A program made the position numbers and the translations under genes. Below the pieces are notes generated by a model that did not search any database, was not told where the DNA came from, and saw nothing but the letters and a program-made list of their open reading frames with translations. DNA of 64,000 nucleotides, taken from positions 8,581,605-8,645,604 of the forward strand of contig OX442321.1 in assembly GCA_949358305.1 (NCBI GenBank), given 5' to 3'. How positions within the stretch are numbered: the first letter of the stretch is position 1; every line of letters starts with the position of its first letter. Of this stretch, positions 25,301 through 36,699 are shown piece after piece. This DNA comes from Strigamia acuminata. Taxonomy: Eukaryota; Arthropoda; Chilopoda; Geophilomorpha; Linotaeniidae.

Positions 25301-28300
25301 GAACAATTAGATGAATTTACTCGACTATAAAATTTTAAAATCAAATAGTGGGGAAGCAAAAAAATGATGTTAATTTATAAGGTTAAGTACTTGTCTAACC
25401 TAAAGTTATTGGTGATAAATAATTAACAGACCTGGCACGTATTCTCCATTAAACTTGATGTCTATGACGTGCTGTTTTGCCTCTCGAGGAATGAATGTAA
25501 TGGCATACATATGATTTCCTTGACCCTGTGCGCTGCTTGGGACTTGACCATTGTTCACTGTTACTTCAAGGTTACCAGGTCCAGCATTTTGTGTTTCAAC
25601 TAAGAGAAATAAATTAACCAATGTGAATGAATGAATGAAAAAACATTTTGCAATTGTTTTACCTAAGAAAGTAACTGGTTTGCCAACATATCCTCTTGGA
25701 ATGTCACGAACACGAATTTGCTTTACATCATAAACTCGACAATGGAATGGACTTCCAGGAATTGGTACTTTGCAGAAAGTTACATTCACTTTGTATTCCC
25801 CTGAAGAGTATCAATTGTTTTAAGCGTTATAGCAAACCGCAGAGAATAGTTTATTCCTACCAGTAATACGGGGTGTAAATTCAATCCAAAAATTTTGGTT
25901 ACTGCCTTCAACTACACGTGAGGGTGTTGGATATCCATCAGGCGCTACAAGATGGGATACAGACTTAATTTAAATAAGAAAAATTGCCAAAAATACTAAA
26001 ATGGTGTTTTGTAATTAATGTAAACGTTTAGCACTATTGTGTTTATTGTGTAGTTGTGAGTGGAGTGTGATACAAGCTAATTGCTCAATTTTCTCAAATT
26101 TACTCTAAACTATGCAAAAATATAAATATTTTAGTTTCATCCTAAGTTGTTTTATCTGCAAAAGAAATAAAACAGGTAGATATTAATGGTACGTGAAAAT
26201 TCTAAGTGTTTGTTATGTGTGCAAGTGCGTGTGGTGATATGTGCTGATAAGTACTATTTAATTTTAATTAGCACCTTCAATTTTCACAAGCAAATCTTCA
26301 GATGTCCCTCCGACGTGAATAAGGTTTAAAGAACATTGTTCATCGACTGATGCCACTATTTCTCTTTGTCCCATAACTTGGATTCGATTGGCAACTTTAC
26401 TTATGTCAAGTACTTTAGCTCTGAATGGACTTCCTGAAATTCAATATCATTTTTAGTTTTACAATTTTGGAAAATAATTCTAATACCGGTACTTTTATAT
26501 TAAAATTCAACATTCGTACCTACGACAGATTCACCATTAAAAGTTACATCAATGATATGATCAACCGGTTCCTCCGGAATAAATTCTACGCTGAATTTTG
26601 CCGTTCCCAAAGGAGATACTTCAGTAGGAATATTACGTCCTTGAGCGCGAACAGTAATTTCAAGATTCCCTTCTCCAGCTTGATTTGCATCCACTGTTAA
26701 AAATGCATTTACAGTTGGAACATAAATTGGTGTTTTCGAAAGAAAGATGTTTTTACTTACCTACAAATTCTGTTGGTTTACCGAGTAAACCTTGTGGAAT
26801 TTCTCCCACCATGACTCTCTGTGAATCATATATTTTTGATACGAAAGGTGTGCCCAATATAACAGCTGCACCATATTTTGCACTGATTGTATGCGGTCCT
26901 ACTTCTCTCGGTATGAACTCCGCCATGAATCCATTTCTAGCACTTCCGGTGATTTTAATGGGTAAAGTTTTTTCGCTCGGAGTAGTGACAGTGACCTTAA
27001 ATTCGTTGTCTCCACCGCCTTGAATGTCTGCCTCAAACCTTGCTGGTCTATTGATTGGAATGGAATTGAGCGAATGCAAATCACCAGATGCTCGAACAAA
27101 TTCTGCAACTCTGCATCTTAAAGGATAGCCTGCGTTCAAATGACTACACGTTAGAGCAGCCGTTAATGCTATTGTAAACATATCGTTTTACCAGGAGGTC
27201 TTTCATCATTGAATTTAATATCAATGATATGTGTTTTAGCTTCTTCGGGTGTGAAACTGACGAGACATCTGCCATTTCCAAGAACTTCTACGTGGTTAGG
27301 CACTTCACCATCGTTGATTGAAATTTCTAATTGACCTTCTCCCGCTTCACTGGCATCAACTTTGAAAAAAAGCTCTAATTAATCTACTGCCATAACACCA
27401 ACAAATATCTAGTTACCTTCAAACTGACAAACTTCATCTACAACAGCATTTGGCACATTAACAACTTTGATTTTTTTTGCATCATATCCTTTTGTCATGA
27501 ATGGACTCCCGGGTATTTTTTTCCCGGACACAATTACTTCTATGGTGTACACACCAACTTCATGACCAGTAAATTCGACCAAATAAACTCCTTTGTGTAC
27601 GTCAATTATAGAATAATTGAGAACCTTCTTAGATGGACCTGAAATTATGCATACATTTGTATTTCTGGCTAAACTTTAATCAAATGCATTGCCCTACCAT
27701 TAATATTGACTTTAATATCTTCTTTTTGAAATCCAGTGGCGTGAATTTCGAAAGCTGCCTTTTTGTTGCAACTGAAGCCCTCCAAAATGTCACCAGAAAT
27801 GACGACATTATTTGGAGAACTTTCAGCAACTGAGCACTTGAAAGGGCTTCCAGGTACTTCTTCGTTGTTGAATCGCACACTCACATTGTGAGTCATAGAT
27901 TTGTGAGGCACGAATGATGCGAAATAGCGATGATTATTTATGTTTTTAACTGTAGCTGCCAAATGACTTTCATTGACGACCACTACTACGTTACCAGGAC
28001 CTGCACGCTCCGTGTCAACTGTTGTTAAAAATATTCATCAAATATTAGAACTATTCCTCATTAACTGTTTCTGAGTTTTTATTACTTTCGAATTCAATTG
28101 GCTTTCCTACTATTCCATCAGAAATCCGACTCACTTTGACCTGTGTTGTATCACAAGCCTGTACTCTGAATGGACTCCCTCGCACTACATGGCCTTTGAC
28201 TCGGATATCCACCATATGTTCACCTACAATTTAGTCTTGTCAATCAACATCAATACAAATGATTAAAAGTAATTAGTCTCACCAACTTCAACTGCTGTAT

Positions 28301-31300
28301 ATTCTACAGTTATTGTACCATCTCTGTGAGCAATTAGTCGTATCGGTATAGTACTCTTTCTAGATGGACCTGAATATTGATATTGAAAATTAAAAGTATT
28401 AGATTTACATAATTATTGGTAAAATTTATTTTGATTAGATTAAAATTATTTCGTAAATAGGAATTAAAACTCACCATTTTCTAAGTTGCTATATGTATTG
28501 GTTATCAATGTTATGTCAGCATCACTAGTCATTTCATTTCACAAACAGCAAAGAGCAAGTTAGATAAGAAATGTGAGAAAATTGAGCAGTATAATGTCCA
28601 CATGAGATTGTTAATGTTAATGTATTATAAAATGGATTATGTGGAGATTTGTTGTGGGTTATTACAAATTGTAGAATACAGTATATTTGCATAATAGAAT
28701 TTTCTTACCAACTATCTGAACATCCACATCGCCGGTTAATGCACCTTTGCAATTCAATATAAACGATGCTTGTTTCCCAACGTGCACTAGTTTTAAACCA
28801 TCGCCAGTCGCAGTAACGGTAGCAATATCCAATTTAGGTGTGATTTTCATTCTGAATGGTGATCCTATAAACAAAAACCATATTACAGGAATGTTTTTAT
28901 TTGTAGCTTAGTCGTAAAATGACATACCTTTTACTTCAATCCCATTGAAGTAAATATAAATTCTATGTTTTCCATCACTTTGTGGTGTAAAAGTGACTCT
29001 GTACACCCCTTCTCCGACGCTTTCAATCCTATGTAAAAGTGATTGCCCATTGTGGGTGATGTCCACTTTTACTTCCCCCCAACCAGCAGAAGAAGTATCC
29101 ACGGTGAATGTAAAAGGATGTCCTGTAGTGGCTCCGTCTAAACCTAACACTTTAACTGCATGTGGGTCATAGCAGTAGCAATTAAAAGGACTCCCATTTA
29201 TGTGCTCCTCCTCATACAAAATGGCAATTTTCCACTCTCCTATTAATAAATATACGTTAGTTTATGTGATTAAAAGTAAAGAAGACAGAATTATAAAACA
29301 ATAAGCATACCGGCTTCATCTGGCTGAAAAGTTGTCCTAAATAATCCATCATCTTCAACAACTGGGCATAGCTTACTTCGACCACTCGGAGAAACAGCTT
29401 CAACTTCGAGTAAACCACCAACCCCAGCACCTTTAGAGTCAATCTGTGAAAAATTAAGTTGTACGGTTTTTTTTTAATAAAAAGTATTAAGTAATACACA
29501 ACTTTCAAGCTTGTACCAGAACTTCGATTATAGATCCTTTGGCACAAGGATCAATGCCAGCAAATTGGATTTTAGATAAATCTGGAAGTACTCGAATATG
29601 TAACGGACTGCCATCAACAGCGTCGCCTTCGCACGACACAGAAACCTGAAGTGAATTGAATTGAATTGAAATCTTTGGAAAAAATATATTTAGCACAAAA
29701 AATTCTACTTGATGCATGCCGATTTCGGTTGGAGTAAATGTTCCATGTGCAGAATGCTTGTTGAAATTGAGTTTGCAGTCCAGTCTACTTGAAGGACCTT
29801 TAACTTCACACGTGATTTCCTTTGTATTAATTTCAGAACTACGAAAATCCATTCGAAATGTAGACTGTAAAATTAAAAGAAAAATTAAACCATCGGTGAA
29901 TTTTATTTTTCGATGTTTCGTAAAGATATTATACCGTTGAATGCACGCGGACACTTTTATTTTCAGTCGTAATGCTGATCTGGTCGGAAGGTCTTTTCCT
30001 CGGTTTAATCCATTGAAAATTTGCAATGTAAGACATAACACCTAAATGTTCAACTTCGGGGTCAGACATAACCTTTGCTTTTAGTAATGGTTCCACTCCT
30101 ATCCTCCTTGCTGATTCAATTCCTAATAAAAACAATGAAAACTGGTTCTCACTTCGTATCAATGGCTCAATGCAAAAGTGTAACCTGTTTGAATGTTTGA
30201 CTCCCAATAATTTTCTTCCTTAGTCAATTTGGTGAATCCTGGCACAGAACCACCAAGGGATCGTACTAGGGAGCACAATGTTACGCCATCATTCCAGTCA
30301 GTCTACAATTGTATCAAAAATTATTGTCGTGTTGTTTGTTGAGCAATACCATGATTGTCTTACAGTAAAATTTGTGATTTTCAGTTCTGGAAGTTGTTTC
30401 CGTACCCAGTTGAGGGTAGACTTGTAACCCGGTCCATCATCTTTCATGAAATATGACAAATATGTCATGCCAGATAATTCGTCCAAATTTTCACTGGCTA
30501 AATATTCGGGTTGAAGAACCATTGGAATACCGAATTCATCTTTTGCTATTTGCATGGCATTTCGGCAATTATTAATTCTGTAAGAAATAATGTATTGTAC
30601 TAATTTGAACTCAGAAAATTACGTTTGAAGTGTAATTACTTATCTCTGGGATTCAGTTGTCTCCATTCTGAAAATATTCCTGGTTTGCAATAGTCTACTA
30701 ATGCGCTTTAGACGAGAATAAAAATTTCATTGTTTATTTCATTTATCTCTTCTCTTCTTTTCTAGTTTTTATTTTATCTTTACCTTAAATTAATTCCTGA
30801 ATTCCAATCAGTTGTAAAGTTTGAAACTTTGCATTCAGGTAATACACCTCGTAACCATGCCAACATCAATTTTTTAGGCGGAAATTTAGTCCGGCCAATT
30901 TGATATCTCAAAATAAGTGACCATATCAAACCCATAATTAGTTTTAAATTTCCTTCAACGATATCAGTATTTCCTACAAAAGATAATGAAAACGTATACA
31001 TTATAAAAAGAAAAAATAAGAAAAGAAAAGAAAAGAAAAGAAAAGAAAACAGTACTACAAGGCTCATAGCAAATGACGTTATCTTAAAACCTGTTTAAGG
31101 AATGCATTTGCACTCTCAAAAAGGGAATGAGGAACCTTTGTGAGTAATGATGTGACTTGTGGAACGAAAGAGTTATTTGAATGACTATTTTATTCAAGCA
31201 GGAAATAGGTGAAATTCCTAATATTGATAGTTTCAAGATGTTCAACTACGAACTAGTTCTACAAAAAAAAAAACATTGTAATCAAACGGAACCTTGATAC

Positions 31301-32782
31301 ATTTTTCATGCAACTTCCTCCAAACACCTCCGTATTTGGCTAACCCATTTGTGGCCAAAAGCAATAAATTAGGGGGAAAAGTTACCTTCAACCCTACGAA
31401 CAATTCAATAAGATAAATAATTTGCTTATACAATTGACGATACATATCACCGAAGGTTTTATTTAATAAATATTGAGATAATGGTTGGGTCTCTGAAGTG
31501 CAATAACCCAATAACACGACTGGAGGCCAGGGCAGGGTTTCTTCTGTGCCTCTACTTGGGTTCATTGTCACCTTATGTCGAAGTATCAATAATGCTTCAA
31601 GTGATTTTATTTCAATTTGAATTTCAACGTTTATTTTTAATTTTGTATAAATAGGAATAAAACGTTGAAGTGTAAAGTTCATTTTTGATTTTTTTTGTGC
31701 ACCATGAAGCATATTTATCTGTTTTAGAATCAGTTTTCGAATAGGAGGGTTAGATAGAAATTATTCTGTAGATAAGGATTGATTTTCTTTTCAGATTTTT
31801 GTACTTTCAATTTAAAATTAAGTATTCAAATGCCAAATTATCTCATCACCTTGAAGATTGCAACTCGAAAAGGTCACCTAAAGCGTGTTCAGTATTTTAA
31901 CGACTAGGAGTAACTCTTAATTAAATATTTTTTTATTCATATAAATGAGTAAATTGGTACTATTTTTAGTACAAAGCATCTATCTTTAGCTATAACAATG
32001 CTACTGCTAAATATTGGGTGTGTCTTATTAATAAGAAAATAATTTCTGAGGGTTTAAGGTGCGTTCTAACCTTGGAAAGAAATATGGCTGATTTTTTTTT
32101 TTACAAACCTTACCCGTATAAATAATTTATAAATTTCAAAATAATATTTTTTTCATGCATTAGACGCATGTTCAAAAATATTAAATAGTGAATTAGTGAA
32201 TGAATCATCACTAAGTATGAATAAATCATAAAATGAGCACATTTGTTACTTTAAAATAAAGGTTTTGAAATTTATACAAGTAATATTCAATTAGAAATGT
32301 TAAAAGTGAGGTTTAGTCAAGTGCAACAAGTGGAATGGGTGTGGATCACCGCCATGTTGCATTGCATGAGTCGGCCAGACTTTTAACAGAAAATCACAGT
32401 TCCGAAGCGTTTTTCAAATGTAGTGCCACTCACCTATATTCACTAACTTTACTCCATCAGCTGCTATGGCATTGAGTGCCGTTTGTACATTTTCCAAGTA
32501 CTGGTGTTGATTGATAGGTTTTCTAATCTTGGGCAATTTTCTTTTCTGCAAACTTTCCACAAGGGCAATAAGTTTGAGCCCGTCGCCGAAATCAGTTTGT
32601 AAATCATTGACATGGACACCGGCCACTCGCAGTTGTTCGTTCACCCAGTTCTTGAACGTGTTGTTTTGTATTTCGACCCAGGCCATCTCGTCACCTTTGA
32701 TGTGCATACCTTTAGCTGCATGTCCCTCAGGTGAGCGGGCCACCATTCCACTCCGCGAAAACATAAAATCGTCGTCCTCCAT
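19331..32782 (-). CDS. jbug: Filamin-type actin-binding protein with three CH domains (jitterbug orthologue)
   Basis: Forty coding exons on the minus strand, from ATG at 32782 to stop at 19331, sum to 2,792 aa in one frame. First exon 32782-32434, then a 1,460-bp intron, then mostly 55-75-bp introns. Three calponin-homology domains: about residues 33-143 (FKNWVNEQL, DFGDGLKLIALVE), 157-262 (LMLAWLRGVLPE, TDWNSGINLSALVDYC) and 274-375 (TLNWVRKQLPE, TDWNDGVTLCSLVRS). I count about 24 immunoglobulin-like filamin repeats, recognised by GSPF/VPGSPF boundaries and AGPGNLE/AGEGNLE strands. A ~160-residue unstructured linker between repeats 15 and 16 carries SPTRSPSRSPTRSPTRSP (about 22930-22975). 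The tail ends GQNSWRGSQNQL. Ordinary filamins have two CH domains; three is the hallmark of jitterbug. In flies it organises actin in epithelia, tendon cells and neurons. Larger introns at 24758-25431, 25945-26274 and 28370-28708 may hide alternative exons. Confidence 0.95.
31014..31049. repeat. (AAAAG)n microsatellite in filamin intron 1
   Basis: About five pure copies of AAAAG with an impure edge. On the gene's strand this is a CTTTT tract just upstream of the exon-2 acceptor, so it doubles as the polypyrimidine tract. Confidence 0.85.
31242..31712 (-). other. Unassigned 156-codon open frame nested in filamin intron 1
   Basis: A same-strand open frame from ATG (31712) to stop, long for DNA this AT-rich. 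The product has a lysine-rich start and a central part with PWPPVVLLGYCTSETQPLSQ, then KQIIYLIELFVGLKV and a KYGGVWRKLHEKC segment. No family is recognised. It could be a small nested gene, an old retrocopy fragment, an alternative exon, or chance. It is not part of the filamin model. Confidence 0.3.
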
Positions 32783-32790
32783 CTCTGCTC

Positions 32791-32804
32791 GTTACCAGGG
32801 AAAC
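32791..32804. promoter_or_regulatory. X-box-like motif next to the filamin start codon
   Basis: GTTACCAGGGAAAC differs at one position from the RFX X-box consensus GTHNYYATRRNAAC and lies 9 bp upstream of the filamin ATG. It may be coincidental. Confidence 0.3.
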
Positions 32805-32857
32805 AGATGAAGATGAGACAAAGGTTGATACAGAGCTAATACGAATCCATTCATGTC

Positions 32858-32935
32858 CAAGTTAAGCCGTGAATCGAACTCTACCGCCTAGGTCTTTGAG
32901 CTCGCTGTTTCAACACTCTACTGAGCCTTTTGCGG
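32858..32935 (-). repeat. tRNA-like (SINE head) element
   Basis: On the minus strand, GGCTCAGTAGAGT resembles a pol III A box and AGTTCGATTCA a B box. They lie ~54 nt apart end to end, as in a tRNA. The acceptor and T stems do not pair well, so it is not an intact tRNA gene. It reads as a tRNA-derived SINE head or tRNA relic in the filamin 5' flank. Confidence 0.4.
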
Positions 32936-35809
32936 AAGCGGACCAGCAACTTCCGACGCCCCATCGCCTATGGCAACTTTCTACCTCATGCAGGTAGACA
33001 AGGTCAGCCCCTTAGCCTCTCAACAGGTGTGGGGACAGCAATAGAGCAGAAAACAAACTCCATAATTGGAGTTTTAATTGCGTTGCCACATTTAAACGTG
33101 TTGAATTTATTTCATTTTGTTTCAATTGGAGGTGACATTGTCACCTTAATCACACGATGCGTATAATAATGTTTGAGTATTTAATTTCTAATGAAAATTT
33201 TCATATTAGACAAAAAATTTTTTTTTTTAATTCTGTGAAAATATGTACCGTATACAAATGATGAATTTGAACATAGCACAATTTAAAATATACAATATTA
33301 TTTAATGATTTACTTATTGTCTAATCTATTGGCACATCTCATTATTTTCGTACTTGCAACAGACCTTAACAAATTTTATTATTATTATTCCATCTTACTT
33401 TTTTTTCACATGTGAGTGGATTTTAAACAGTGCAACAAAGTTGATTGAGAAGAAAATAGATAATAAAACGTTGCCTTGTAAACTTGAATCACATCATAAA
33501 CATAAATTCTGCAATTCCTTTTCATTTGTCATTTGTTTAATGTAAAAACAAATAGGTTAAAATATACCCGGTCAGTGAACTAGAGCCAAGTGAAATGAAT
33601 TAATTCTTCTGTGCAGGTGAATATACCAGTTAAATGACCTACATTACATTTTTTTAAATATTCGATCCTAACTTGGGCATAGGCGTGAGTCTAGACTACT
33701 ACGTATGACGAAATGTGCGAACAATGAGAAAAAAATGACGTTGGATGACGTTCTGTATGTTTAGCCTTGCATTTCTATGAATTGAAAAACAAGGTCTTTT
33801 CTTTAGATGTCTTCACACTTATTGTAAATAAAACACAAACAGCTGTGGTAGTTGTTTCTATTAATTGTAATATAATCTTATTATACTACGAATACTAACA
33901 GTTTATACCTACCGTATGCAAATAATTGCTATAATTTTACACAACTGATTTCAAAAAACAGGAATGTAAAAAAATTGCAAGTTCAGCATACAGCAAGCAG
34001 AGCCCATAGTGGGAATCTGGACAACCACAGATGTGGTCTACCTCCTGCAAGAACCTAAAAACTCATACATATGCTTCGGCTAAGAAGACGAAATAAAAGA
34101 AGACGGCGACTAATTCAAATCGGATGATTGCAATTTATTTTACTTTTTAATGTTTTATACATTTTTATTTCAGATGAATATGACAACAAAATAGACGAGG
34201 GGAATTCCAGTGGCACAATTTTGGGTACGGTATACCCCTGTTTCGTTGTGACCCCAAAATATAAACTAGCAGCTTAAAAACCCATTTTTATCGTAAGTCT
34301 AACAACGCTAACAATTCATCAAAGATCCATCAGTTTAAAATTTATCATTTATCAAGATCAAAATTCAAAATTCCCTGACATTGATTACAGAGTAGTTGCA
34401 GCGTCACTCTGGTGGGAACAAGTATTATTAAATGTTGTTCACGTTCATTCCAAACAATAGCGATACTTTTCATCGGCATAGCACGATTATATTACTTTTA
34501 AGCAGTAAAAAAAATTTTAAAAAGATATTTAAATGTGAACCGTAAGTGCATTCACTAAAACGTGTAAGAGTCTTCGTAAATTGAGGAAATCCCCGACATT
34601 TCTTTCGAAATGTTTAACTGGAAGATTATTTCAAATAATTTAATAGTGCTTACTTAATGCTTTTGATTTGAGGTTGATAATATGTCTCCATTTGATGCAT
34701 GGTGAATATTGAGGATTTGTTTACAAGTATATGGTTATTGGTTTGTAGAATATAAGATTCATTCTGGGATGAATCCTTTTTAAGCCGAAATAAAGATGTC
34801 TACTCTTTGCTAATTTTGGAGTCACTGGTTACTTATTATATCAAGAATGGTTGGTAGGCAACCGTACAAGATTGTTGTTACACAGCAATACATAGCAGTC
34901 GGCCCAATGTGCCCACTGTGATTTATCATTCATTAACTTTTTGTTCCCATAAAACAGTGTTGCAAACAGCGTGGAATTTCTGTGTCTGCTTGTTTTTAAT
35001 TAAACATTACCGATTTTTGCCTTTATTAAAAAGCTCCGTGTTTTTATTATTGACTTTAATCTTTTGTTTACATTTCAGATCCAATGCTAATTTTATTGCT
35101 TTTAGTTTAATTTTCTCTTTTCATTTTATTGTTTTAAACTGCTAGAAAATTACCTTTTTGATTCCATTCAAGTGTTTTAATGTCTAATATTTACTATTAT
35201 TCATTGTTTTGATTTCCCGTGCATTTTAGTTTGTTTCTGTGTGTTGTATTTGAATTTTGCGCTATTTTTGTCAAGTTTCAGTACAGTTTTGTTTTGGCGG
35301 TTACGTCATTTTTCTGTTTCTAGTCGACCTGTTGTGTCGTCTTATAACATCTCGTTTTGAATGATAAATGTCGCTTTGGATATTTATTTGCATCGTTTTC
35401 TATTATTTCTGGGCTGTACGTTCACTTGATGTATTTAGTTTTATGTTTTAGTGTCTCATTCAAATCTTACGAGCGATTTTCGTCGATCGTCATTAGGGCG
35501 TTGTCGAATAATGATCGTTTCGTTCGATTCGAATGCTTATTCATTCATATTATCGATTGTTTTGCCTTTTATTAAACATCTTTACATTTTGTTTTTAATA
35601 ATTTGGTGATTTCCTAGTGTATTTTTACTAATTCTCTGTTTGTTGATTTTCAAATGCACGTCGTTTGCCGCTCTTTACGTGTTTTGGCGACGCCATGTTG
35701 GAAATCTTCGTGGATTTGTTTTTCAAACGTTTTCGTTTATTCTTTTGTGCATTTACTATTTGATTCTAATGATTTTGTGTGCTAATAAAATATAATTTGT
35801 TTAGTTTTG

Positions 35810-35831
35810 TCAAGTTTGAATTCAAACTTGA
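35810..35831. repeat. 22-bp perfect palindrome
   Basis: A perfect inverted repeat centred on GAATTC (arms TCAAGTTTGAA), containing TTTGAA/TTCAAA on both strands. It sits at the left edge of the promoter-like cluster. Confidence 0.8.
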
Positions 35832-36140
35832 TCTCAACCGCTTTGATGCTGCGCTCTGATTGGCTGCGCCCGATCATTGGCGTGCGAACTCCGTTTTTGT
35901 CATTTTTCGTGTATTTAGACTTATTTTCGAACCTATTAACGATTGCGTTTTTTATTCACTGTGTCTTTGTGGTCATTTTGACCTATTTCACCTGTAATTT
36001 AGTGTATTTTCTGCATAATGCCAAACTTGCTGTGATTTCATCTTTCCTCCGTTGCCTAGCAACGGATTGTTATCAACTTGTAATTTTGCCGACAGAGGCT
36101 TGGCGCGTGCCGTTTTCGGATCTGCGCATGCGTGGCTTCT
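35832..36140. promoter_or_regulatory. Promoter-like cluster with CCAAT, X-box and NRF1 motifs
   Basis: A GC-richer island. It holds two CCAAT boxes on the minus strand (plus-strand ATTGG near 35858 and 35876), an RFX X-box GTTGCCTAGCAAC at 36051-36063, and an NRF1 palindrome TGCGCATGCG at about 36122-36131. The combination is typical of a TATA-less promoter. Which gene it serves (filamin on the left, sacsin on the right, or an unannotated RNA) is not decided. Confidence 0.5.
36051..36063. promoter_or_regulatory. RFX X-box
   Basis: GTTGCCTAGCAAC matches GTNRCC-N-RGYAAC with a one-base spacer; flanking CC and GG extend the dyad. X-boxes bind RFX factors, which drive ciliary genes in animals. 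Confidence 0.55.
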
Positions 36141-36329
36141 GCTACAACCAATGATTTGTGTGTATTTTGCTTTAGTTATCATTAGCCCGTGGAATAAAGA
36201 GGTTGTTTATTTTGTTATTCTCGTTTTCATTGTTTTCTCAACAATTTGCAATGTGGCTCGAGTAGGCCTAATTTCCGATTGCCTTCAGATGAGGCATGCA
36301 TTCTTGAATCTACTCAACAATGGATATGG

Positions 36330-36430
36330 AATTGTTTGAAAAGTTTTTGAAAGTTTTTGAAAATTTTTTGAATAGGTTTTGAAAAGTTTTTGAAATTTAG
36401 TTTGAAATTTAGCTTGAAATTTTATGAAAT
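36330..36430. repeat. Degenerate short tandem repeat
   Basis: Reiterated AAGTTTTTGAAA-like units of 10-12 bp, then TTTGAAATTTAG-like units. No function is apparent. Confidence 0.6.
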
Positions 36431-36699
36431 CATCGAAAATAGGAAAATTTATGATGATTTCAACTAGGGAAAAGACTTATCCCACAATTTTTATTCTGTT
36501 CCTTGTTGTTTTTTATTTATTTATTTTCATTTTTTTTAATAAAAGAAGCGGAATTTTTTTTTTTAAATTTTAATAACCGTTTTCACACTACGAGGTTCGG
36601 TATAAGCTATCACGGAATTTTCGATCGTCTCAATGCTTTGTGATGGATTACTTTTTACTTTTTCTATATTTTTACAACACATTTATTTATTTTTATTAT

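Noticed and set aside
30974-31067. In-frame extension with an ATG upstream of the second filamin coding exon
   Set aside because: The added residues are F/L/S from the pyrimidine tract and microsatellite; the exon joins perfectly to the CH1 exon at 32434.
34909-36339. Successive plus-strand frames of 72-115 codons in the T-rich block
   Set aside because: Hydrophobic F/L/I-rich products expected from T-rich DNA. No shared domain, no consistent splice sites and no recognisable similarity.
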